Below, one piece after another: positions 1 through 5,092 of a stretch of DNA of 5,633 nt. The DNA is taken from NCBI GenBank assembly GCA_003663345.1, contig QMZU01000049.1:1-5633 (forward strand), in the 5' to 3' direction. The DNA comes from Candidatus Aenigmatarchaeota archaeon. Lineage in GTDB: Archaea > Aenigmatarchaeota > Aenigmatarchaeia > PWEA01 > B50-G16. The first letter of the stretch is position 1. Every line of letters begins with the position of its first letter. A program made the translations under genes and the position numbers. The notes beneath the pieces were generated by a model that saw only the letters and a list, made by a program, of their open reading frames with translations, was not told the origin of the DNA and made no database searches.

Positions 1-26
1 ACTATTGGTAAGAATGCAAAGGTTAA

Positions 27-299
27 GGTGGCATCTCTGCGATTAAGCTATTTGCTCAGCTTAAAACAACATTATCTTTTATGCTCGCGGCAAACCAGGC
101 TCATGAAGGGATGCACCATTGGACTCACAAGAGATTTTCGGATTCAGATATGGCAAAGAAATTCAAGTATTTCCATGAGGTCAACGAAGGGGGTGCTATG
201 ATTGTGGGTGCTGCGATCCATCTTGAATTCGGATCCGGCTACGAACGAAGTTTAATCCAAGCTTTACTCATAGTATACTACAAATATCATTATCCTTAA
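27..299 (+). CDS. C-terminal end of a putative HExxH zinc metallopeptidase toxin tip (partial, possibly frameshifted)
   Basis: This is the tail of a longer protein. The in-frame ATG at 81 lies only seven codons before the HExxH motif and would cut into the helix carrying it, while the same frame is open back to a stop at 24-26. HEGMH is encoded at 102-116 (two zinc-binding His and the catalytic Glu), and a candidate third ligand is the Glu of NEGGA at 186-188, 24 residues after the second His, an arrangement known from gluzincin-type peptidases. Frame 1 is open from base 1, and a one-base shift near 19-29 would join it to this frame, so the gene may be frameshifted or decayed. The protein ends about 60 residues after HExxH, as short C-terminal toxin domains of Rhs-like proteins often do. 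The next gene begins 9 bases after its stop. Metallopeptidase is a motif-based call; toxin role is inferred from the Rhs context. Confidence 0.6.
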   Translation, partial: GGISAIKLFAQLKTTLSFMLAANQAHEGMHHWTHKRFSDSDMAKKFKYFHEVNEGGAMIVGAAIHLEFGSGYERSLIQALLIVYYKYHYP

Positions 300-305
300 G
301 AGGTG
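299..305 (+). promoter_or_regulatory. Ribosome binding site deciding the start of the secreted protein gene
   Basis: AGAGGTG begins on the last base of the upstream TAA stop (297-299) and lies at normal distance from the ATG at 309. The in-frame GTG at 303 lies inside this site and has no purine-rich site of its own, so ATG 309 is the better start. The placement suggests translational coupling to the metallopeptidase gene. Confidence 0.6.
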
Positions 306-308
306 AAG

Positions 309-1208
309 ATGAGGCCGATATCCAGTGCCTTCTTCCTGATACTGACGGTTTCTGTGTTTTTTGCAGACAACACCGATGTTGAACTTGCCTTCACCAGTGT
401 TAAGGATCTTTTACCTGCTGAACTGAGAGAGGCCGACTCGGCGTTAATGAGAGAAATGTTCACCTCAATTGAGAGTTCATTACTAAAACATCACAGGATT
501 TTAGTTTTTCACCCATATCTGAAAAACCCGAAAGGGATTGGTCTTTCCTTAGGTCCCTATGCGGTAATAATAACTTCAGACGCAGGAACTGCTACGCTGA
601 TTGGACCGCATAATTTTCTGGATGCTTTTAATGAAATGATGAGAAAGGAGGACCTCATTGTAGATTCCTATGATGTCGCAGTAGAAGTTGCCCATCTTTT
701 TATGCGTATCTGTTTTCAATACATTGTCAAACAGGAGCCGGTTTTCTTCGCTACGGAACTGAGAGATACGCTTATTCTTCCGGATTCAGTATATTCGTCA
801 ATTTTTAATGTTAACCAGATCATTAAAACAGAGATTGAAACACTGAAAATAAAAGTCAGTGGATCACTCCGCAGTGAATTCCTACGCTGTGGTTTTTTGG
901 AGCCACATATGATATCGAATCTGCATATTTTGAGGCATCATTTCCGCAATAGATTAAAGAAAGCCAAATTCGATGTTATGGTAATGAGAAAAGGTGATGT
1001 GTACACCGTTGAAACGGTTTATACTTATCTCATTCATGGCTGGGAACCATATTATGGCTGGAAGGTCTGGAAGATCGTGGTGGCTTTAAATGGTGAGATA
1101 AGCACCGAGGTCCCCAAGGAATTTAATCGTGGCGAGGATTGGATAGAGAGTATCTTCTGCGCATTGAGGGAAAGAGTGAAAACATGGAGAGTCCAGGGTT
1201 CGAGATGA
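309..1208 (+). CDS. Secreted or membrane-anchored protein of unknown function (candidate partner of the upstream tip)
   Basis: I do not recognise this 299-residue family. The N terminus is a Sec-type signal or anchor: MRPISSAFFLILTVSVFFA, with a hydrophobic core at about residues 8-19, then a charged stretch starting DNTDVE. The rest appears soluble and mixed alpha/beta, with no other convincing membrane span. Aromatic-rich strands (VYTVETVYTYLIHGWEPYYG) lie near the C terminus, and Cys residues are few. It starts 9 bases after the metallopeptidase fragment, with a ribosome binding site overlapping that stop, and its own TGA overlaps the next gene's ATG, so the three are probably co-transcribed. 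Position straight after a toxin-like C terminus makes an exported immunity or accessory protein the leading guess. There is no homology-level evidence for this. ATG 309 is preferred over GTG 303 because of the binding site. Confidence 0.8.
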   Translation: MRPISSAFFLILTVSVFFADNTDVELAFTSVKDLLPAELREADSALMREMFTSIESSLLKHHRILVFHPYLKNPKGIGLSLGPYAVIITSDAGTATLIGPHNFLDAFNEMMRKEDLIVDSYDVAVEVAHLFMRICFQYIVKQEPVFFATELRDTLILPDSVYSSIFNVNQIIKTEIETLKIKVSGSLRSEFLRCGFLEPHMISNLHILRHHFRNRLKKAKFDVMVMRKGDVYTVETVYTYLIHGWEPYYGWKVWKIVVALNGEISTEVPKEFNRGEDWIESIFCALRERVKTWRVQGSR

Positions 1209-1717
1209 TCATCGAAGCAAAACAATCAGCTTCAGGTATTTCAGGATATTGGCTTCAGCTAAATCCCACCGGGGGCGGCTTACACGAAGTAGTAATCGTT
1301 AATGGAAGATATTTTACCTTAATGTTAGATCGATCCCTGGGACAGCCGCTGGATAAAAATTCCTATTCGCATCGGAAAGTTACCTCCCTTTTTATGGTGA
1401 ACCTATTTAATAACAGATTCATGCTTTACATATTAGCGGTTATCAGTATTGTAATATTTGTGGTATCCTGGTATGTGATGTCAGCAGGTATTTTATTTCC
1501 TGGCCTCCCGTTAACATTGAATCCTGCCAGTGCAGCTTGGGTTCGTCAGGCTTATGTGGCCCTTATTTCTGTGTGTTTATCAATCTTCGTTGCGGTGGTC
1601 GTATTTATAAATTATAAACGATCGAAAATGATTTTATCCTCTTCAGAGAAAATACTGATTTATGTCTTTTGGGGTTTCTGGTTGTTTTTGGTTATTGTAT
1701 GGGTTCTTCTGAGGTAG
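1205..1717 (+). CDS. Three-helix inner-membrane protein of unknown function
   Basis: This is a 170-residue protein with an N-terminal soluble part of about 70 residues and three hydrophobic spans at roughly residues 72-92, 116-136 and 150-169, ending in a short Leu-Leu-Arg tail. Between spans 2 and 3 lies a basic stretch (NYKRSK), which by the positive-inside rule faces the cytoplasm. The ATG at 1205 forms an ATGA overlap with the upstream TGA and has CAGGG six bases before it. An in-frame ATG at 1184 is also possible, with AAAGAG before it, whereas a TTG at 1139 would demand a 70-base overlap and is unlikely. The family is not recognised. It lies between the secreted protein and the small membrane pair, so it may belong to the immunity or accessory set of the first toxin cassette. 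Confidence 0.78.
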   Translation: MIIEAKQSASGISGYWLQLNPTGGGLHEVVIVNGRYFTLMLDRSLGQPLDKNSYSHRKVTSLFMVNLFNNRFMLYILAVISIVIFVVSWYVMSAGILFPGLPLTLNPASAAWVRQAYVALISVCLSIFVAVVVFINYKRSKMILSSSEKILIYVFWGFWLFLVIVWVLLR

Positions 1718-1828
1718 AGAGGATGCGTAAGCATTGTCTTGGGTCCGATTCAAAACAATGGATTCGATTTGATGATGGTGGTGGCTCATGTTTACTGAGC
1801 GATACTTGAGATTATGGTATAACTGACC

Positions 1829-2269
1829 ATGAGTCGATTCATTACCGCAGCAATGATCTTCTTCATTTTTCTCGTCTCTTTAATATGTTGTTATTACCCT
1901 TTTCCAATTCTTTCATCGCTATTAAGAAACGAAGCAGTTGAGTATGTAACACATACTTGGATTGTTAGCGGTGAGAATCCCGTTTCATTCTGGAAGAATT
2001 TCAATCCATTGTTACTGAAAATCGCCCTAACCAAATACATGTTAATTGGTATTTTACTTAGCCTTGTCCTTAAAAATTTTAGCAGGTTGAAAAGAGTAAG
2101 TAATAGCAGGTACTGGAAGGTAATTCCCTGGGTTTCCTATTATTACTGCCTTTGTCTTTCGGTTCTCCTTACTATTTTAGTCTGGATCGATGTTTCGGTT
2201 GTGATAGATCAGGAAACCGGAATATATATTAGATTAGGGTATATAGTGTATGGGGGAATAATATGGTAG
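1829..2269 (+). CDS. Small membrane protein, gene A of paralogous pair, copy 1
   Basis: This 146-residue protein has membrane spans at about residues 5-27, 66-83 and 103-125 and perhaps a short one at the C terminus; the loop of about residues 28-62 lies between the first two. It is clearly paralogous to the protein at 3555-4010. Shared features in order are an FP after span 1, LTKYMLIGILL (LTPYFILGILL in copy 2) at span 2, W-I-D (W-L-D) after span 3, and IRLGY (IRVGY), which falls at residues 134-138 in both. No good ribosome binding site precedes the ATG at 1829, but the frame has a stop at 1820-1822, just upstream. The gene overlaps its partner by 7 bases. Family unknown; a membrane immunity role is inferred from the fact that copy 2 directly follows a toxin-like tip. 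Confidence 0.8.
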   Translation: MSRFITAAMIFFIFLVSLICCYYPFPILSSLLRNEAVEYVTHTWIVSGENPVSFWKNFNPLLLKIALTKYMLIGILLSLVLKNFSRLKRVSNSRYWKVIPWVSYYYCLCLSVLLTILVWIDVSVVIDQETGIYIRLGYIVYGGIIW

Positions 2270-2580
2270 ATCTGGCCAAGCACTATCTAATTGAGAAATT
2301 GATCTTCCTGATTTTCGTGGCATTACTGATGCCAATAATATGGCTTTCAATCCCTTTTACTGGATATGGTATATATTTAAACATCCAAGATCTATGTGCT
2401 AACCAGAGAGCGAACTTTTTTGCTAATGTGGTAATTTTACTGCTGATGATAGTAATATTACTTCTATCGATTGCTCCAGTAATGAATACCATTTTCCCAA
2501 ACAGCGGTTTCTTTTTCACTTTGAAGTATATTGGAGAGGTTTTGGGTTCATCGCTTCCGTCATTCGAATTTAATTATTAA
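2263..2580 (+). CDS. Small membrane protein, gene B of paralogous pair, copy 1
   Basis: This 105-residue protein has two hydrophobic spans, about residues 12-38 and 52-76, followed by a polar C-terminal tail of about 25 residues that copy 2 lacks. KLIFLIF and PIIWLSIP in the first span correspond to KLIVLVF and PFGWLTIP in the protein at 4007-4246, and IFP versus LFP follows the second span. The ATG at 2263 overlaps gene A by 7 bases and has GGGGG six bases upstream, so start and coupling are both well supported. Overlap of A and B in both copies argues for a genuine two-gene unit whose products are made together, possibly as a heteromeric membrane complex. Function is not recognised. Confidence 0.78.
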   Translation: MVDLAKHYLIEKLIFLIFVALLMPIIWLSIPFTGYGIYLNIQDLCANQRANFFANVVILLLMIVILLLSIAPVMNTIFPNSGFFFTLKYIGEVLGSSLPSFEFNY

Positions 2581-2659
2581 GCCTAATTCATCAGTCTCGA
2601 TTGAAATTTGGTAAGGTATTATTTCCAAGTTACTGATCCTCTGAGTATACCCCGGTGAC

Positions 2660-2675
2660 GGTCAGAAACCTGACC
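2660..2675 (+). repeat. Short inverted repeat in the spacer 2581-2799
   Basis: GGTCAG, a four-base AAAC loop and CTGACC form a perfect 6-bp stem, followed by CCTTCT rather than a run of T. It lies 80 bases after the first membrane pair and could be a weak transcription end or a remnant. The rest of the 219-base spacer shows no gene or Rhs-like reading frame. Confidence 0.3.
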
Positions 2676-2799
2676 CTTCTGGCAGGATTCTGGTAATTTT
2701 AAGATTTTATAAACTTCGAATAGCTGAGATCTTTAAGAAGGACAAGATTGACAGCTTGAGTGAGATTGGTTAGATTATCATGATATAGCAGGTTAGGTT

Positions 2800-3558
2800 A
2801 TGGCCAAGGTCGATCGCAAGTTCATTACGGGCGAGGCGAGGGCGGTTGAACACTTGCAACCGTTCTGGTGGGATACTCCTCTCCCCCAGTGGCCACAGGA
2901 GCGGGCGCGGGCGGATTATGCGGCCTTGATGCTGGTGGAAGGTGGTTCATTTGCGGAGTATTTCGGGCTTCGATTTCATGATCTGGCTTGGGAGTTTTAC
3001 GAGCCCAAGCCGTTTAAGATTGTGGAGAGGAACGGCGAATATTATGTCTACGATTATAATGAGGAGACCGGTCAATATGAGTTCTGGTATGCGTATGTGG
3101 AGGTTAGGTACGCCATAGCGTCAGGATATAATGTTACCGGAGATTGGGCAATTACTATGGCAGATGTAAAGCAGGCTTTTGAATATATGACAAAAAATGA
3201 CTTGCTCTGTAAAAAAGCGGCAGAAGTATTTATGAATTCCTCCTTTCTTCCTAATCCATATAAAATGGGAATAGAACTAAGGATTGATTTCTCAGTTCAC
3301 TCAATGTCAGCTGCAGGTAAACTTAAAAGATCATGGTGGGGATTGGGTAGTGAAATTGCAGGTGTGATCATCCTCTTATCTCCCTATCAAAGAAGTGTTA
3401 CTGATTTAAGGATGGGTATTGCACATGAAATGATAGAGGCATTGTATTTAAAGGCAAAAGGTATCACCATCTCCGACCTCAAGCCATTTATGGCTGGCGA
3501 CAATCCGGGTCATTATTTTGCGGTATGGTATTTGCAGGCACGATACGGGTATAGATGA
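2800..3558 (+). CDS. Free-standing Rhs-type tip: linker region plus putative metal-dependent toxin domain
   Basis: This 252-residue protein has no YD repeats or Rhs core. Residues 8-31 resemble the linker downstream of the Rhs core at the right end of the window. W24-D-T-P-L-P-Q-W31 matches W-E-T-P-F-Y-P-W there with identical spacing, and FITG before it matches FAAG. Composition flips within the gene: 41 of 60 bases are G+C at 2881-2940 but only 19 of 60 at 3181-3240, with the change near 3115, the usual picture of a core-side part joined to a foreign toxin tip. The C-terminal part has HEMIE at residues 209-213 and NPGHY with H238, a candidate HExxE...H metal site. The stop overlaps the next ATG (ATGA at 3555-3558), coupling it to the second membrane pair, its likely immunity. 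The ATG at 2800 follows a stop at 2794-2796 and has only a weak GGTTAGG purine site. Toxin activity is inferred. Confidence 0.75.
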   Translation: MAKVDRKFITGEARAVEHLQPFWWDTPLPQWPQERARADYAALMLVEGGSFAEYFGLRFHDLAWEFYEPKPFKIVERNGEYYVYDYNEETGQYEFWYAYVEVRYAIASGYNVTGDWAITMADVKQAFEYMTKNDLLCKKAAEVFMNSSFLPNPYKMGIELRIDFSVHSMSAAGKLKRSWWGLGSEIAGVIILLSPYQRSVTDLRMGIAHEMIEALYLKAKGITISDLKPFMAGDNPGHYFAVWYLQARYGYR

Positions 3559-4010
3559 TGACCTTTGCTGATCTGAGAAGGTTGCTTTTGCTCATAGTCT
3601 TCCTGATAACCGCTGCCATCTCCTGCTGGTATGCATTTCCGATGGCAGGAGGTCTCGCCCTTGAGCGGGCATCGGATGAGATATTCAGGGTTGTAATGAG
3701 TAACCGGATAGGCGATGTTAAGGATTTACCTAATCGGGTGGATACTTTCCAGATCAAACTTATGCTAACACCTTACTTTATCCTGGGCATCCTTTTAGGG
3801 GTTGCCATTTTCTTATTGGGGAGGATAAAAGATTTTCAGCATTTTCCGGTAGTTACATCGCTGAGCAGGGTTTTGTCACTCTATGTTGTCTTAGTATCAG
3901 CAGTCTCCCTGGTTCTGATCTGGTTGGATATTACAATTTGGGGATGGCTCTGGATTCGTGTTGGTTATTTCTGGGAAACCTGTTTCCTTCTACATTCTAT
4001 GCCCAAATGA
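3555..4010 (+). CDS. Small membrane protein, gene A of paralogous pair, copy 2
   Basis: This 151-residue protein has spans at about residues 8-29, 70-89 and 107-128, and a tryptophan-rich end (ITIWGWLW) leading into IRVGY at residues 134-138. It is the paralogue of the protein at 1829-2269, as shown by the FP pair after span 1, LTPYFILGILL, W-L-D and IRVGY in the same order and nearly the same positions. Its ATG shares ATGA with the stop of the tip protein; a second ATG follows at 3558, giving 150 residues. Direct coupling to a toxin-like gene makes membrane immunity the favoured role, which would mean the toxin acts at or across the membrane. An alternative is that A and B help export or insert the toxin. 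Family not recognised. Confidence 0.8.
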   Translation: MMTFADLRRLLLLIVFLITAAISCWYAFPMAGGLALERASDEIFRVVMSNRIGDVKDLPNRVDTFQIKLMLTPYFILGILLGVAIFLLGRIKDFQHFPVVTSLSRVLSLYVVLVSAVSLVLIWLDITIWGWLWIRVGYFWETCFLLHSMPK

Positions 4011-4246
4011 GCAAACAGTGGATGGGTAAACTTATTGTGCTTGTTTTTCTGATAATGATCTGGCCATTTGGATGGTTGACCATCCCACTTGCCTTCTTTT
4101 ATTGTATAATTCCTGCGATAAAAGAAATCGGAGAGGAATCCAGATTCAGTATCCGGTTATTCCTATGGTTGGTGGTATTCCTATCGGTGGCAGTATCTGT
4201 GCCAGGGATGATTGAGATTACAAAATTCCTTTTTCCTGGGAAATAA
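4007..4246 (+). CDS. Small membrane protein, gene B of paralogous pair, copy 2
   Basis: This 79-residue protein has two hydrophobic spans, about residues 8-36 and 49-69, joined by a charged turn (KEIGEESR), and a short basic end (FPGK). It corresponds to the protein at 2263-2580 with an offset of four residues: KLIVLVF, P-x-x-WL-x-IP and the closing LFP are shared. The ATG at 4007 makes an ATGA overlap with gene A's stop. The frame extends upstream to a TTG at 3938, but that start would need a 73-base overlap and would add a sequence absent from copy 1, so 4007 is chosen. It lacks the C-terminal tail seen in copy 1. Role as for gene A: inferred immunity or accessory membrane subunit. Confidence 0.77.
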   Translation: MSKQWMGKLIVLVFLIMIWPFGWLTIPLAFFYCIIPAIKEIGEESRFSIRLFLWLVVFLSVAVSVPGMIEITKFLFPGK

Positions 4247-4332
4247 CTTTAGCCGTTATAATTGCGATATTCACCGCGGAATTGCTCGTATGAATGGAAT
4301 CTTGTAATATTTACCCCATTGTTGGCAATGTC

Positions 4333-4629
4333 TTACATCGATGATCTCCAGGGATCGACTACCTGGGTCTGTCGAGATTCATCCATGAGTCCTTCCTTAC
4401 CTCCGGTTAAGTAGCGCCGATAGAACTTTCGAATCGTAGCTCAAGATACACCGCACATCCGGGCTGCTAAGGAGATATTGCCGAATGCATCTTCTTCCAG
4501 CACCCTGAGGATTTCTAAGCGAGCCGGAATTGGTGCGACCTTAACGATCTCCCGGTAGTTAAAGCTAATCATGCCTCCTATCCCCAACTTTCGGGTTGAT
4601 GACTGCCGTCTTCTGGCTATCCTTACCAT
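4333..4629 (-). pseudogene. Transposase/integrase N-terminal helix-turn-helix remnant with in-frame stop
   Basis: Reading the minus strand from ATG 4629, the frame gives a 62-residue stretch ending ISLAARMCGVS, then TGA at 4443-4441, then continues in the same frame as ATIRKFYRRYLTGGKEGLMD and stops at 4335-4333. The two halves together spell a typical winged or homeodomain-like helix-turn-helix of IS transposases, pattern ...A-R-x-x-GVS-R-x-T-(I/V)-x-(K/R)-x-x-x-RY-x-x-GG-x-x-GL-x-D. The TGA sits exactly where Arg is usual, so a single CGA to TGA change explains it. Identity to the consensus fades after DESRQ, and no DDE catalytic part is present. The start at 4629 is supported by AAGGGAGG just upstream on the minus strand; a later ATG at 4572 is also possible. 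The gene is broken and probably inactive. The exact IS family cannot be set from this fragment. Confidence 0.7.
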
Positions 4630-4630
4630 A

Positions 4631-4686
4631 GGGCCTCCCTTCTTCTGGAGGATTCGATTAACTCCTTAATATCCCCCGGGAGGCCC
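4631..4686. repeat. 9-bp perfect inverted repeat beside the transposase remnant
   Basis: GGGCCTCCC at 4631-4639 and GGGAGGCCC at 4678-4686 are exact reverse complements separated by 38 bases, with a nested GGAG/CTCC pair inside. On the minus strand the 4631-4639 arm supplies the ribosome binding site of the transposase remnant, so in RNA the structure could hide that site, a known way insertion elements block read-through translation. It could equally be a leftover element end. Bases 4247-4332 and 4687-4751 hold nothing I can identify. Confidence 0.4.
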
Positions 4687-4751
4687 ACTATTTCAAGTAA
4701 AACCTCCAACCCCCACTGGTAACGATGTCTGTTAACGGTTACAAATGGTTG

Positions 4752-4779
4752 TTGACGAAAGTGGTAGATAGGTTATATT
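4752..4779 (+). promoter_or_regulatory. Sigma-70-type promoter for the antitoxin/toxin pair
   Basis: TTGACG at 4752-4757 and TATATT at 4774-4779 are separated by 16 bases, each one or two bases from the consensus boxes. Transcription would begin near 4786 and give a leader of about 25 bases before the antitoxin ATG at 4810. Antitoxins of this kind often repress their own promoter; a candidate half-site pair, TAAC...GTTA, lies just upstream at 4720-4734, but is too short to call an operator. Confidence 0.5.
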
Positions 4780-4809
4780 GTGGTATGTTGGATACACTGG
4801 AGGTGACAT

Positions 4810-5013
4810 ATGAAACTGCTGCACGGAGAAGTTCGAGATAATAAGATTTTTCTGGAGGACAAAATTGATTATCCTGATGGAACCAAGGTAATGATTTCTA
4901 TTACCCCCTATCGTTCGATAAAAGAACTGCATAAGAAGCAGCTACAAATCCTGAAACGCGGATCCAAATTAGGGGGAACTACGTATCACAGCCGAGATGA
5001 AATCCACGAGTGA
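4810..5013 (+). CDS. VapB-like antitoxin of a type II toxin-antitoxin pair
   Basis: This 67-residue protein begins MKLLHGEVRDNKIFLED, then YPDGTKVMISI, the pattern of small beta-rich antitoxins (x-G-x-V-x-x-x-x-I-x-L-x-x-x-x-x-x-P-(D/E)-G-T-x-V) that pair with PIN-domain toxins. Its C terminus, GGTTYHSRDEIHE, resembles the toxin-wrapping tail with a terminal R-(D/E)-E-(I/L)-x-E found in such antitoxins. GGAGGTGA at 4799-4806 is a near-ideal ribosome binding site for ATG 4810, and a good promoter precedes it. The next frame, starting at 4997 inside this gene, encodes the beginning of a PIN domain. The antitoxin seems complete while its toxin is truncated, so it is now either an orphan or able to neutralise a related toxin elsewhere. 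Exact antitoxin family not determined. Confidence 0.75.
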   Translation: MKLLHGEVRDNKIFLEDKIDYPDGTKVMISITPYRSIKELHKKQLQILKRGSKLGGTTYHSRDEIHE

Positions 5014-5092
5014 CAGAATATTGATAGATACTAACATCCTGAGAAACTGGATTCAAACCGATAAAAGATTTAAAAATCCTGAATCCATTTGA
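4997..5092 (+). pseudogene. Truncated VapC-like PIN-domain ribonuclease toxin
   Basis: The frame starts at ATG 4997, overlaps the antitoxin by 17 bases as toxin genes of this type commonly do, and reads MKSTSDRILIDTNILRNW before stopping at TGA 5090-5092 after 31 residues. ILIDTNIL is the hallmark first strand of PIN-domain RNases, including the first metal-binding Asp (residue 11). Family members are usually about 130 residues, so the other acidic residues of the active site are missing and the product cannot be an active RNase. Rhs-core sequence appears in the same frame immediately after the stop, which implies that a recombination event replaced the rest of the toxin gene with an Rhs fragment. 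Junction lies roughly between 5070 and 5100. Confidence 0.75.

Noticed and set aside
1139..1204. Longer N terminus of the three-span protein from TTG at 1139
   Set aside because: It would overlap the upstream gene by 70 bases and has a rare start; ATG 1205 (ATGA overlap) or ATG 1184 is more natural.
1723..1809. A 28-codon frame starting ATG CGT AAG in the gap after the three-span protein
   Set aside because: The purine run abuts the ATG with no spacing, and the peptide shows no recognisable feature.
2283..2519. A minus-strand frame within gene B copy 1
   Set aside because: It is the antisense shadow of a membrane protein whose paralogue supports the plus strand.
3488..3757. A minus-strand frame across the tip/membrane-gene junction
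   Set aside because: It is antisense to two well-supported coupled genes and has no family features.
3938..4006. Longer N terminus of gene B copy 2 from TTG at 3938
   Set aside because: The added residues lie inside gene A and have no counterpart in copy 1; ATG 4007 gives an ATGA overlap and aligns with the other copy.
4242..4258. ATAAC/GTTAT hairpin just after gene B copy 2 as a terminator
   Set aside because: The stem has only five mostly A-T pairs and no T run follows.
4732..4932. A minus-strand frame over the antitoxin promoter and 5' end
   Set aside because: It conflicts with a good promoter, binding site and recognisable antitoxin on the plus strand.
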